Source of the DNA: Lutraria lutraria
Lineage: Eukaryota > Mollusca > Bivalvia > Venerida > Mactridae
Assembly (NCBI GenBank): GCA_964023205.1
Contig: OZ026850.1
Coordinates: 7,637,770 to 7,701,769, forward strand
Direction of reading: 5' to 3'
Length of the DNA stretch: 64,000 nucleotides
A program made the translations under genes and the position numbers. Below the pieces are notes generated by a model. The model was not told the origin of the DNA, searched no databases, and was given only the letters and a program-made list of their open reading frames with translations. Positions within the stretch are counted from its first letter, which is position 1; each line of letters starts with the position of its first letter. This document shows positions 28,501 through 43,500 of this stretch, in pieces.

Positions 28501-31500
28501 CATCGATTTGATAGGATTAACAAATGATCGCTCCGGGCGATTGTGTTTTAAAGGGGCATGCCCAGGAACTACTGTGACTTGCTTTTCGTACACCAAAAAT
28601 GCGTTTGTCACTTGTAAAACCAATTATTACCGAAGAGTCAAAGAAGAATGTGCGTTCAAAAATGACCCAATAACGCGCGTGTTGGTATTTGTATGTCAGT
28701 TTGAATAAAAGGCTGTCAGCCTTTTATTAACGACAACGATGTTTCCGATTCATCTGAGAGTTTAACTGAGTATGTGCGTTGCCTTTTAAGTGAACATAAC
28801 ATGAGCAATACTTGCAATTTCAGTGTGTTGACTCTTTTTCCGCGATTTTTTCGATTTTGACAGATACCAAAAGGGTCGAGTTGTGAAAATGACAAATAAT
28901 TTCCGAGGCCGAAATCAGCAGGTTTGGTAAATCTTGAAATGTGCATTTTGAGTAAACTAGCGGGATATTTCGTAAATATTTTACAGGGCTTTCATTAATT
29001 GATTTAGGCATTAAAATGATACCAATTTGATCGCTATTCGAGACACTTCAAGTTCCAGGGCATGCCCCTTTAATAATTGAGAGTATTGAGAATGGCGCGA
29101 ACAACATACAGCAAGGTTTGTGACATTATGCATGTACAGGTTTAGCGACGGACCGAATTTTATGAAACTTTTATGGACCGAATTTTTAAAGTCGTCTTCT
29201 GCTACTCAAATCGGTCTGGGACGTTGAATAGATCACTAAATAAACTTGATAATAAGTCTTTAGTTCGAACTGCACGTGCACTAGTTATCAACATTCGATC
29301 ATCAAATGACAAACTTTCAATATAATAAGACGTGTGAAAAATTAATCGTCATTACTATTATTAAGTTTTGACATTTGAATAAAATCGCAATATACCGTAC
29401 TTAAAGGGGCATGCCCTGGAACTGAAGCGTCTCGAATATAAATCAAATTGGTATCATTTGAATGCCTCAATCAATTAATGAAAGTCCTGTAAAATATTTA
29501 CAAAATATCCCGCTAGTTGACTCAAAATACACATTTCAAGATTTACCAAACCTGTCGATTACGCCTTTAAATAGAAAATATTCGCCATTTTCATAACTCG
29601 ACCCTTTCGGGATCTGTCAAATGCGGAAAAAATGTCAACAAACTGTGAAATGGTAAGTATTGCTCATGTCATGTTCATTGTTTGCGACATAAAGCTTATC
29701 TATCGATCAATTATAGGTAAATATCATTGTTTTGCTGCTTGAAAGGCAGCGCGCACGCTAAGTTAAATTCTCAGACGAATCGGAAATATCGTTGTAAGCC
29801 TTTTATTTAAACCGGCATATAAATACCCACGCGCGCGTTATAGGGCCATTTTTGAAGGCACATTCTTCTTTGACATTTCGGTAATAATTATTTTTACAAG
29901 TGATAAACGCATTTTTGGTGTATAAAACCCAAGACACAGCAGTTCCAGGGCATGCCCCTTTAAAGTAAAACGTTGATATGCGATGTCAGTAGTGTCACTG
30001 TGTATATTGTAGGACTAGCATGATAATATTATGTTGAAGTGTCATCACCATGACGACGTCGATTTAATTGCACCCCGTGTATTCGACACTTTGATTATAC
30101 TTTATGACAGTCGATTTCAGCTACATTTATATGTATTTTAGACGACGGTAGTATTTTGTTACGAACATCCGGATCCAAAAATCGGATCCGAACTTCGGAA
30201 CGGGATCCGAACGTTCGGATATCCGGACTCCGGTTGACATCCCTAGATTTTACAGAACACTACTTACTAGAACACTTGAATACTTGCATGTATACAGTTG
30301 TTGCTTATGACCATTCTCAATCCACCCATAATTATCAAACACCCACTTTGACCTTGACCTTGTTCAAATGGGCTATTGCTTCACAAGCATGCCACCAGGG
30401 GCATATGCGTTTATTGAACACAGCGTCTTGTTTGACATTGTTTTCATAACGTGTAAACAGCTGACAATTAGACTATTACCGCAATTTGATGCTGTGCATG
30501 TCGTAAAAGTATGTCAGTACGTGGGATGCACAACAGGCAATTTCAAAGCAGTAAATTTTTGGTAGTCGTTAAGCGGATTATAATTAGGTGTGAAATGATG
30601 AATTGGTCTGAAACTGGTAGTCGTAATGGTGGAATAGCAGGGTTGTCATATTTCTCGACAAATGACCATTCAACTGTAATACAAAATATTCTGTTCTTTT
30701 AAAATTCGGTCGTAGTAGTGTGGGCGGTTGTAAATTCAGGATTGTCGTAAGTAGGGATTTTACTGTATATATTATGTGATCCAATGTTATACATCTTTGT
30801 ATAACATCAATTCTGTTTTTGTTTTACTGTAAAAATGATACTATAATTACACCAGAATGAACAGGTGCTAACTAGTATGTTATGTTAATTTCTTATTCAA
30901 TATATAAATCAGTCCTACATTTCAGGTAATGACATACATTCAAATTGTGAAGCTGGGATAGACATACGTAAAAATGCTGACCCTATTGTACAGGTAAAAA
31001 ATTAACTTGCTCTTACTTTTTCAGTTGAATGAATGAGTGTATTAGCAACTCCTGTACCTCTTTATTAATCCACTTCATTATTAAATTGGTGTGTTGATTA
31101 ATGTTGAAAGCCTTTATGTGTACATTTATTTGATCAGTTGTGGAACAAGAAGGCCAAGATGGTCCTTTATCGCTGACATGAGAAACATCGCTTGCTGTTG
31201 AAAACATTTTTTTCTAGCCTGTGTCATGAGGTCATCACTAAAAACTATTCATGCACAAAAAGTTAGCCTGTATTTCTGTAACTCCAGACTGTACTGATCT
31301 TATTATACCCCGCAAACGAAGTTTGAGAGGGGGTATATTTCAGTCACTCTGTCGGTTGGTCGGTCGGTCTGTCCGCATAAAATTTGTGGAGCGAACTACT
31401 TCCACATTTTTAGCTCACCTGATTCATCAGGTGAGCTTTTAGGATCGTTGAATGTCCGGCATCCAGCGTCCGTCCACAATTAGTTTGTTTACACTCTAGC

Positions 31501-34500
31501 AACCGCAGCTCTTAACGAATCATAATTAAACTTGCTCACAATGTATATGGCCACAATGTCTTGGCTAAGTTCGATTATGGGCAAAATCGGACAATAACTT
31601 CTAGAGTTATGGGCCCTTGAATTACAAAATTTGCTACATTTAGCTTGTTTACACTCTAGCGCCTTCATTTATTCACCAATCCTAATCATATTTTCAGTAA
31701 ATGTGTATAACCAAAAGATCTTGGACAAGTACGATTATGGGCATAATCGGACCAGAACTTCAAGAGTTATGGGCCCTTGACTTTGAAAATTTGCTATATT
31801 TTAGCTTGTTTACACTCTAGCGCCCTTATTTATTCACCGATCCTAATAATATTTTCAGTAAATGAGTATATCCAAAAGATCTTGAACAAGTTCGATTATG
31901 GGTGGAATCAGACTACAACTTCAAGAGTTATTGGCCCTTGACTTGCTATATTTTAGCTTGTTTACACACTAGCACCTTCATTTATTCACCGATCCTAATC
32001 ATATTTACAATGAATGTGTATGACCTGATGGTTTTGGACAAGTTCAGTTATGGGTGGAATCGGACCACAACTTCAAGAGTTATGGGCCCTTAGATTAGAA
32101 AATTTGCTACGTTTTAGCTTACAAGTTTAACAGTATTATACCTTCATTGTTGGTTTTGATCTCAAAATCTACGTAAAAATGAGTTTTACGAGATGGAAAC
32201 TATATTACCTGGTCATTAATTATTGGCCTTTGTTCTCAGGTGAGCGATAAAGGGCCAATGTGGCCCTCTTGTTTAAGCTATTGCAATGAAACTTTAAATA
32301 TGTTATCACCATCAAGAGTAGATGTGCAAGACACAGTTTTTCAGCGATTGCAGAGTTATGGCCCCTTGAACTTAGCCGTATAGTGTACTATTGCAGTATT
32401 AGTGTCAAAGTGGTGGCAGGGGTATTAGTCACCTCTGTGATAGCTCTATATAGTTTGAAATTGAATGTTGCATGAAAATTTGTTGTTAGAATTTGTTCAA
32501 ATATACTTGATGAAATTGTTGAGGCTTTGTATTTACTATGCTACACTACTTTTGACTTGTCTACAGTGTAACAGAATCCATCATGGTAAAAGATCAGGAG
32601 TTGTGGTTCTTGGCAGTGGACGTGGTCAGATAAGACATAATGATATATATCAGAACAAAGAAGCTGGAGTATATATTTTATATCGAGGAAATCCAACAGT
32701 TTGGTAATATCTTTGTCTGTTGTACACTATTATACACTGTGATACATAGATGATGAAGGTTTTAATGTTTCAAGCATAGAAAATGACTTTTTAGCTCACA
32801 TGTCACAAAGTGACAAAGTGAGCTATTAGGATCACTCTCCGTCCGGCGTCCGGCGTCGTGCAGTGTGCGTCGTGCGTCGTGAAACTTTATGTTGTGACCA
32901 CACTAGGGGCCACATTTTTAGCTCAATTTTAGCAAAACTGGGTCAGAACGTTAATATCAACAAAATCTCGGACGAGTTCGATATTGGGCCATTTTGGGTA
33001 AAAAACTAGGTCACCAGGGCCAAATAAGGGAAAACCTTGTGAACACTTTAGAAATCACTGTTTTGACTGGATCTTCATGAAACTTTGTCAGAATGTTTAT
33101 TTTAATAATATGTAGGTCAAGTTTGATAATGGGTCATTTTCGGTGAAAAACTAGGTCACTAGGGCAAATTGCTGGAAAACCTTGTGAACACTCTAGAAGT
33201 CACTGTTTTGATTGGATGATCATGAAACCTTGTCAGAATGTTTGTCTTCATAATATCTTGGACGAGTTCAAACATGGGTCATCTTGGGTAAAAAACTAGG
33301 TCGCTAGGTCAAATCTTATGAAAAACCATGTTAACACTGTAGATTTCACAGTTATTATTGGATCTTCACCAAACTTTGTCAAATCGTTTAATTTAATGAT
33401 ATAACGGTCAAGTATAAATATGGGTCATCTGGGGTCAATAACTATGTCACCAGGTCAAATCTTAGGAAAACTTTGTTAACACCGTAGATGTCACAGTTTT
33501 AATTAGATCTTCACCAAACCTTGTCAGAATGTTTGCCTCAATGATATGTGGGTCAAGGTTGAACATGGGTCAGCCGGGGTCAAAAACTGGGTCACCAGGT
33601 CAAATCTTAGGTAAAAATCTTGTAAAAGCTCTAAATGTCATGGTTTTAATTGGATCTTGGCCAAACCTTGTCAGATTGTTTGTCTTAATGATATTAAGGA
33701 CAAGTTCAAATATGGGTCACCTAGGGTCAAAAACCGGGTCACAAGGTCAAATCTTAGGAAAACCTTATTAACACTGTAGATGTCAAATTTTGATCGTATC
33801 TTCACCAAACCTAGTCAGAATGTTTGTCTTAATGATATGTAAGACAAATTGGAACATAGGTCGTCTGGGGTCAAAAACTAGGTCACGAGGTCAAATCTTA
33901 GGAAAACCTTGTCTATGCTGTAGTTTTCATGGTTTGATTGGATCTTCACCAAATTTTGTCAGAATGTTTGTCTTATTTATATGTAGGATAAGTTCTAACA
34001 TGGGTCATCTGGGGTCAAAAACTAGGTCACCGGTTCAAAACAATGTTTTAATGAGTGAACAGTGATTGTCATGTGAGCGATATAGGGCCATCTTGGCCCT
34101 CTTGTTATCTAGCATGTGAGTTTATATACCAATTTTCTGTTGTAAGTTTATATTTGAATGGCTAGTGTGTTTGTTCTATATCAGAATTTTAAATATCAAT
34201 ATGACTGTGTCTTTATTTCTGTTACAGTCATAATCAGATATACAGTGGACGGGCTGCTGGTATTGCTGTCAATGAAGGAGGACGTGGATATATACATGGT
34301 CATTTATATTCTTCAGCTAAGTTTTCATCATATATTGAGAAATGCTTCAAATGAATCTGTCATATAAATTTATCTAATAACATCAATAATAAGTGGTGTG
34401 TTGAAAAGCAGGATCTATTTATGTGATATTGGTCTGTTTTCATAAAAGAATTTGATGCATTAGAAAATGTTTAGCTAAACAGTTTTTCACTACTTCAATT

Positions 34501-37500
34501 CTATATCATTTTGTTATTTCAGTAACTGCAAACACTTTAAAAAAGCAACAACAAGTTCAGACATTTTTAACAGACTTCTGTGGTTTCACTAATATACGTT
34601 GAGGGATTTAATTTTATAGATTTCATAACTCTTCCATGAAATGAAATGCTATAATACCTGTCCACATTCTAAGTATTGGCAATATCCAAAATTGTGCTAA
34701 CTTACAAAAACAACCTCCAATATTTTCCGAAAATGAGAAATGAAGTTCGGACGATTGTCATTGTTTGAGTATAAACATCTGGAGGAAAAATTTATTTACA
34801 CAATTCAGTAAAAAGGGAACAAAACTCAATGACTTAAGGTATCTGGCTTGGATGTCAGGTCAAATCAGTTTCACCAATTTATATATTTAAAAACTAAACC
34901 ATAATTATATACTAAAATAAACCCACTGTATAAAGTGCATTGCAAGTAATTTGAAACAAATATTACATTTGATTGGTCTTCTATAAACCAATATCGCACG
35001 TAATTTACAAATTTTTGAACAACGATAACTACTCTGTATATAGGAATATATTACAACAAGTAGCCTTAAAATGACTATAAATGTATAAAGCAGGGAACCG
35101 TGCCTCAGTTTTTAGCTCACATGTCACAAAGTGAGCTATTAGGATCAGTCTGTGTCCGGCGTCGTGCGTCGTCAAACTTTATGTTGTGACCACACTAGGG
35201 GCCACATTTTTAGCTCAATTATAGCAAAATTGGGTCAGAACATTAATATCAACAAAATCTCAGACGAGTTCGATATTGGGCCATTTTGGGTAAAAAACTA
35301 GGTCACCAGGGCCAAATAAGGGAAAACCTTGTGAACACTTTAGAAATCACTGTTTTGACTGGATCTTCATGAAACTTTGTCAGAATGTTTATTTTAATAA
35401 TATGTAGGTCAAGTTTGATAATGGGTCATTTCCGGTGAAAAACTAGGTCACCAGGGCTAGGTCAAATCTTATGAAAAACCATGTTAACACTGTAGATTTC
35501 ACAGTTATTATTGGATCTTCACCAAACTTTGTCAAATCATTTGTTTTAATAATATAATGGTCAAGTATATATTTTGATTGGATCTTCACCAAATTTTGTC
35601 AGAATGTTTGTCTTATTTATATGTAGGACAAGTTCTAACATGGGTCATCTGGGGTCAAAAACTAGGTCACCGGTTCAAAACAATGTTTTAATGAGTGAAC
35701 AGTGATTGTCATGTGAGCGATATAGGGCCATCTTGGCCCTCTTGTTTTATAACATCTTCCGTTTGTTAGATACTTGACTTTAAAGAAATTCCATACTAAG
35801 AACCCCGGTGTTTATTACGTAATACTCCACAGATAAAAAATGTAAAAAGTATCAAAATTCTGATGCACAGTTCCCTAGATTAACATTTCCGCTACAAAAT
35901 ACCGAAAACTGCTTTGAAATCTGTCATCAAATCAGACGGCAATGTTTATTCGAAAATGACACTGTGTTTTTTTAAGCTGAGCAATTAACAATTAAACTGT
36001 TGGATCATTATCGTCTGAGACTCTCATGAAATCAACTATTTGACGCACCCCATTCAATTTTGATACCCAATCAAAATTGTTTATGTTTACGGTTCAATAA
36101 TTGAAACGACCAGGTTTGATGTCTAGTATGAGATTTTATAACAAATTTTTGTCATTAATGAATTAATAGTATGCGTCGTATCATATCATAATGCACATTA
36201 CGTTAGAGATGTTTAATGCTGATAAAGAAAAGTCGATAATCGTATTTATCGCGTTATAAAACAACTTTTGAGCGTTCGGTTAAAATTTTTTGTTGCTTGG
36301 TATTAAAGTATGATATTTAATCTTTGTAAATAACGTAAAATATCATTTTACGTTATTTTAGTGATTGTAACCAAGGCATATACCTTAATAACATTGATAT
36401 GAAATAGTCAAAGTATATGAGGGCCATAACAGACACAACGTACCTAAAAAAGGTCTGAAGAGCCTGCCAGGTAAGCTCAGTGGTCATTCCAGTGTCATTC
36501 AGCTGATTGCAATGTATTAATAGAAATCCATTGTTAATGAGGTGTCGCATGTAGTTATCCCCCCTTTTGAATTGCTTTGCCCATGTCGGTCTGTTGGAAG
36601 GTCGGTAGGAAGGTCTGTCCGTAACAAACCTTGTCCGACCAATAACTAGAGAACAATCTGGCCTAGACTCTTCAGATGTAGATGACCCCTATTGATTTTG
36701 AGGTCAGTACGTCAAAGGTCAACGTCACAGTGAGCTTCAGCTAAAAATCTTGTCCGACCAATAATCAGAGAACGATATGGTCTTGGCTCTTCAGATTTTG
36801 TTGGGAGATTGGTCATCACATGTGAATGACCCCTATTGTCTCTCATGACTGTGTGAATGATTTAGATTTTGGAATAATGAAAAACCTAGGATGTAAAAAG
36901 TATTGAATGGGTTATTTCTGCATTAACCAGATTATACCCTTTCATCTAGCATTCAGTTGCTATCTTAGTTAACATTATTTTGCCATTTCCTCTAGCACCA
37001 ACACCACTTACATGTATTGATTTTGGTTGTCAGCACATATTTTTGATGCGGTTATGAGACTTTGTTATTTTTATGCCCCCGCCATGAAATGGTGGATGGC
37101 ATAATAGTGTTTACCCTGTCCATTGGTGTGTGGGGGGGGGGGGGGGTACGGATTTTTGTGTCTGCCTCCTAACTTAGTCATGCATGATTGGATTTTGATA
37201 TAATCTGGCACAAATGTTCAATATAACAAGACGATATGGCATGCGCAAAAACTGTGTCGCTTGCTCAAAGGTCAAGGTCACAGTGGACACTTAAAGCATT
37301 ATATGTATATGTTCGTGTCCGGCTTATAACTCTGTCATGCATGATTTGATTTTGAAATAAATTGGTACAAATGTTCATCATAACAAGACGATGTGTCATG
37401 CGCAATGACTGCGTCGCTTGCTCCAAGGTCAAGGTCACAGTTGACACTTAAAGCATTATATGTATATGTTCGTGTCCGGCTTATAACTCGTCATGCATGA

Positions 37501-40500
37501 TTGGATTTTGAAATTATTTGGCACAAATGTTCAACATAACAAGACGATGTGTCATGCGCAAAAGCTGTGTCGCTTGCTCAAAGGTCAAGGTCACAGTGGA
37601 CACTTAAAGCATTATATGTATATGTTCATGTCCGGCTTATAACTCTGTCATGCATGGTTGGATTTTGAAATAAATTGGTACAAATGTTCATCATAACAAG
37701 ACGATGTGTCATGAGCAATAACTGTGTCACTTGCTCAAAGGTCAAGGTTACGGTTGACACTTAAAGCATTATATGTATAAGTTTGTGTCCAGCTTATAAC
37801 TCTGTCACGCATGATGGGATTTTGAAATAAATTGGCACAAATGTTCATCATATCAAGATGACGTGTCATGAGCAAAAACTGTGTTGCTTGCTTAAAGGTC
37901 AAGGTCACAGTCGACAATTAAAGCAGTAATTGTGTTTATATGTTTGTGTACTGCTTATAACTCTGTCATGCATGATTGGATTTTGAAATAAACTGACACA
38001 AATCCTCATATCTAGACGAGGTGTCCTGCTCATCAACTGCGTCACTTGCTCAAAGGTCAAGAATCATCCAAAAATATGTGAAGCTAGACGCATTGTGTTT
38101 TCAAATTCTTACTACAAATTTCATTATGCGTGATAAGTTTATTTATATTACAGTCCTAAATTTGACCTAATTAATATTTCTTGAGAAAAATATCTGAAGT
38201 TGGGACATTAACTGTTAATATGAATTATTATGAATAGATACATATTTTGTTTCTTCTCTACGTATGTACATGATTTATTCAAGCAGAAACGTAAGTTACA
38301 TACAGTAAAACCCAGATTATTTGAATGTCGTTGGGCCCTGAAAAATCATTTGGATAATCCATGGTTTCGAATAATCTATTTCAGTATGATGTACTGGTTG
38401 GAAACGATAAATTCCGTACAGTCCGTACATTGCAAGGGAGTTAACTCTCGTATGCAAACATGACGTTTTTGAGCGATAATAAGAATAAAATAAAATGACA
38501 CTTATTATTGGTTCATCCTTGCTTTATGAATGTATATGAGTTAACAAATGAAACAATAATTCTTGTTTCATAAATACTCGCGCATTTATGGATTATGCAG
38601 AACACAATCCGAGACAATAATATGTCGTTCTCACTTCACTTACTAATGATCGACTAGGCATCGCTATCGTCACATTCTCAAACAATTAAAAGAATCGAAG
38701 ACGTAATGTTTTTATGTTTGAAACATTTTTTCACTAAATCATCATATTCTACTGTTTAATTGTGTTCAAATCAGTTTTTAAATTTTGATAGATGCTGAAA
38801 TGCAAATAATTTCATACAGATCACCAGGTACATACACATATTAATTTATTATACCCGAGATCATAGTGAAATATTTGTCGCGATTTGTATAAAATCGTAA
38901 CAAACAATATGGTCAACTTAACGATAATTAAACTGTTGACACGCTTCGTGTATGAATTGATGTTACACATTGTTTGTCATACGACATTTGATTCTCAATC
39001 AGCCATTGTTATCAATTGACAATTTCGAGTAATAGGTGTGAAAATACGCGCATTTGTAACTTTAGGTACCAAATAATGTTTTCGGATTACACCAGGTATT
39101 TGTAAAATCCGATTCGTTTAACTGGGGTTCATTACAATTGAAATATATAGAGACATAATCGGGACCGTAGATTTTATTCGGATAATACCGGGTATTTGGA
39201 TAATCGGTGTTCGGATAATCGAGGTTTTACTGTACATGCATTGTAATAAAGGCTATTCATAAAAATACTTATACACTTGTATAATTATACAATATTTGTT
39301 TATCTCAAATTTCACTTATCTCAAACTAATTTCAATGGTCCCTAGGAATTTGAGATAACAAGATTCAACTGTATGTAGGGTAATTTGGAACTTTGATTCT
39401 AGTTTTACACATCAACCTTATTTAGATTCAAAATCTATTGTTAGGCATGTCACTGGGTGCATAATTTTGTGTTTATTGAATACACTGTCTTGTTGTGTCT
39501 AATTATCATCAGTATTGGTTAATGTTTTGTATATGATTTGTTGAAAAACATTGGTTGAAAAGTACTACATGTATATATTCATAAAAATTGACTTATTTTT
39601 ACCATCATTTGTAATTGCAGCCAATGTAATTACGGGAAACCAGTGGGGTGGTATTGATATTCGACATGGAGGGGAACCAGTCATACATCATAACACTGTA
39701 TGTAATGGAATATCTGATGGTATTGTGATTGGTGAAGGAGGCCGGGGCTCAGTAGAGAATAATATTATAACTGGTTTGTAATATCTAGCTGTTTCTATTC
39801 TATATTCCCTATGGTGTACTTATATGGTTAAGTGGTAGCATACTTTCATAATTGCTATCTCTAAAATAATATGTACTAATTTCTTGTTGTAACTTGAATG
39901 ATGTGGAACAAGTTACTGGTGTTGCTAGCAACACATATTTCCCCTACTGTTTGGTCTTTGACGATGACTAGTTAGAGAAATCCTAAAATTTGGAACTGTC
40001 CAGTCAAAGAATATCCATGCTAGGTATTAACACACACTATCTCAATAATGCCATCTATTTAATATGAATATATTCATGTACCAAATTTCATTCACTAAGC
40101 CTGAAAAGTATTTATGTTATCACTGGATCAAGATTTTGCAGTTATATTTTGACTTTCTAACACAATTTTGACCTGAGAGAAAAACAAAATGACATGCATG
40201 ATATCCACATTGCCACCAATTCATATACATGTACTAACTTCCATTAACCCTGCTTGAATAATGATAAGTAATTGCAGGTTTCAATTTGAGGTGGACTGAC
40301 AGTTGTCATTCTTGAGAAAATGTCTTTATTTATAGGGTGTCCTTAATAGTGTAATTCAGCAGGAAAGAAGCTAAATGTATACATATGTTACAGGTAATGC
40401 TGGATGTGGTATATGGATTATGGCTGCTATTCAACCATTGATACATAGAAATGAGATTTATAGTAACAGAGATACAGGGATAAGTCTTGTTAACAGAATG

Positions 40501-43500
40501 GTAAATTTACTACATTTCTAAATTATTGTTGCAATTCAAAGTCTGGTCTATTTAGTCAACAAGTATGCATTAAACTGTAGGCAGATCTCTATGCCAAATT
40601 ATAGTTTACGTCCATCTACATGAGATTATGTGAAACACATTCTGCAGCAAACTTCGTATGTTTGAACACTGTACTGGTTATATGAATGAGATGTTTGAAT
40701 AATGTACTGACTATGTCAGTGATATGTTTGAATAATGTTCTTACTTTATCAGTGATATGTTTGAATAATGTACTGACTATGTCAATGATATGTTTGAACA
40801 CTGTACTTGCTATATCAGTGATATGTTTGAATAATGTACTTACTATATCAGTGATATGTTTGAACACTGTACTGATTATATGAATGATATGTTTGAACAC
40901 TGTACTTACTATATCAGTGATATGTTTGAATAATGTACTTACTATATCAGTGATATGTTTGAACACTGTACTTACTATATTAATGATATGTTTGAATAAT
41001 GTACTTACTATATTAGTGATATATTTGAATACTGTACTGACTATATCAATGATATGTTTGAACACTGTACTTACTATATTAATGATATCTTTGAATAATG
41101 TACTTACTATATCAGTGATATGTTTGAATAATGTACTGACTATATCAATGATATGTTTGAACACTGTACTTACTATATTAATGATATGTTTGAATAATGT
41201 ACTTACTATATCAGTGATATGTTTGAACACTGTACTTACTATATTAATGATATATTTGAACACTGTACTGACTATATCAGTGATATATTTGAACACTGTA
41301 CTTACTATATTAATGATATGTTTGAATAATGTACTTACTATATTAATGATATGTTTGAACACTGTACTGACTATATCAATGATATATTTGAACACTGTAC
41401 TTATTATATTAATGATATGTTTGAATAATGTACTTACTATTTTAGTGATATATTTGAACACTGTACTTACTATATTAATGATATGTTTGAATAATGTACT
41501 GACTATATCAGTGATATATTTGAACACTGTACTTACTATATTAATGATATGTTTGAATAATGTACTTACTATATTAGTGATATATTTGAACACTGTACTG
41601 ACTATATCAGTGATATATTTGAACACTGTACTTACTATATGAATGATATGTTTGAATAATGTACTTACTATATTAGTGATATATTTGAACACTGTACTGA
41701 CTATATCAGTGATATATTTGAACACTGTACTTACTATATGAATGATATGTTTGAACACTGTACTTACTATATTAATGATATGTTTGAATAATGTACTTAC
41801 TATATTGATATGTTTGAACACTGTACTTACTATATTAATGATATATTTGAACACTGTACTTACTATATCAGTGATATGTTTGAACACTGTACTTACTAAA
41901 TTAATGATATGTTTGAATAATGTACTGACTATATTAGTGATATGTTTGAATAATGTACTGACTATATCAATGATATGTTTGAACACTGTACTTACTATAT
42001 TAATGATATGTTTGAATAATGTACTGACTATGTCAGTGATATATTTGAACACTGTACTGACTATATTAATGATATGTTTGAATAATGTACTGACTATATC
42101 AGTGATATATTTGAACACTGTACTTACTATATTAATGATATGTTTGAACACTGTACTTACTATATTAGTGATATATTTGAACACTGTACTGACTATATCA
42201 ATGATATGTTTGAACACTGTACTTACTATATTAATGATATGTTTGAACACTGTACTGACTATATCAATGATATGTTTGAACACTGTACTTACTATATTAG
42301 TGATATGTTTGAATAATGTTCTTACTATATCAGTGATATGTTTGAATAATGCACTTACTATATCAGTGATATACAGTCGAAACTCATTATATCGAAATCG
42401 CTTATATCGAAATCCCGCTTATATCGAAGTAAAAATAAAGTCCCGATTTTTTCCTTCTTATTACATATTAAAAAAACGCACGTATATCGAATTCGTGGTT
42501 CTTGATATTTTTATATATCGAAGTAGATTTTCGGTCCGAACCAAATATTTTCAAGTATAAAGTGACCATCTATGTCGAACCAATTATGTCGCCAACTTAC
42601 TAAAGAAATGTTCGCACCTTTTCCGCAAACAAACACAATTTAAAATCGATATTTAATTATTGACAGCTGTATAAACATGTTAGTGTCCATTCTAACGATT
42701 ATAAAACTGATACAAACTTTCGTTGATGAAACGAATTATTATTAATGCTGCTATACGCTCATTTGAAACAATCTTATGCATATTTGAAATGTAAAGCAAA
42801 ATATATATATCGAAAGTACCCGTATAAGTACCTGTATAAATGCCGTATTCTAATAACTCGTTACAATCCTGTACACTAAATAACACGATTATGTTATAAT
42901 TACGACACACTGACTTTAGCTCTAAAATGTAAACACGGGTATCGAAATTCCTATATCGAAGTTCGTTTATATCGAATTATTTTGGCAAGTCCCACGAACT
43001 TCGATATAACGAGCTTTGACTGTATTTGAATACTGTACTGACTATATTAATGATATGTTTGAACACTGTACTTACTATATCAGTGATATATTTGAATACT
43101 GTACTGACCATATTAATGATATGTTTGAACACTGTACTTACTATATTAGTGATATGTTTGAATAATGTTCTTACTATATCAGTGATATGTTTGAATAATG
43201 CACTTACTATATCAGTGATATATTTGAATAATGTACTTACTATATCAGTGATATGTTTGAATAATGCACTTACTATATCAGTGATATATTTGAATACTGT
43301 ACTGACTATATTAATGATATGTTTGAACACTGTACTGACTATATAAATGAGATGTTTGAACATATATATTTTACAGGACACTAGCCATAAAAATGAAACA
43401 ATGATGGCAGAATCTAAAGATACTCCAAGTCAGCAAAGTATGGATTTCATGGGTGTAGTATCTGATGATGAGAAAATACCAGGATATCGAACTGTAACAA

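Larger units (their letters stand above)
27734..30245. mobile_element. 2.5-kb hAT-like non-autonomous element
   Basis: Terminal inverted repeats TAGGGATGTCAA and TTGACATCCCTA. The 8-bp target duplication GATTTTAC at 27726-27733 and 30246-30253 is perfect. Eight-base duplications are the mark of hAT transposons. Subterminal regions on both sides are packed with the palindrome ATCCGGAT and with TTCGGATC. No transposase was seen. Two TTAA-flanked elements lie inside. Confidence 0.85.
26615..30405 (+). mobile_element. TATGCCCC-end array element, itself interrupted
   Basis: Begins TATGCCCCTGGCATC and ends GCCACCAGGGGCATA, an inverted pair. Just inside the left end is a GTCC-rich palindrome, CATCCATCCATCC with GGACGGACGGATG (26676-26700). 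Then come a foldback (26756-27024) and a 158-bp array, which resumes after the hAT-like insertion at 30246-30370. Confidence 0.65.
26069..30765. mobile_element. pogo-type MITE opened up by nested insertions
   Basis: Left end CAGTAAAATCCCTCTATTAC at 26069; right end AGGGATTTTACTG ending 30765. TA flanks both (26067-26068 and 30766-30767). Both subterminal regions share the TACGAC motif. Its own sequence is about 900 bp (26069-26614 and 30406-30765); the rest is the array element at 26615 and what that contains. Confidence 0.7.

Noticed and set aside
32465..32707. 80-codon frame taken as a single exon
   Set aside because: Only 32567-32703 matches the beta-helix; upstream residues are intron read-through before a good acceptor.
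33529..34065. Plus-strand frames with similar proteins (also at 3823 and 23031)
   Set aside because: They recur because they lie on the same 150-bp monomers of the GCTCACATG element. Protein similarity reflects repeat copies.
37265..37917. Two similar minus-strand frames of 60 codons
   Set aside because: Translations of the 157-bp array in the TATGCC element.
40616..42283. 555-codon minus-strand open frame, and 65-272-codon plus-strand frames in the same interval
   Set aside because: Pure translation of the 33-bp minisatellite (11-residue period on both strands) inside an FBXO10 intron. No unique sequence, no start context, no domain.
42977..43381. 134-codon minus-strand frame
   Set aside because: The same minisatellite to the right of the MITE, plus a few MITE-derived residues.
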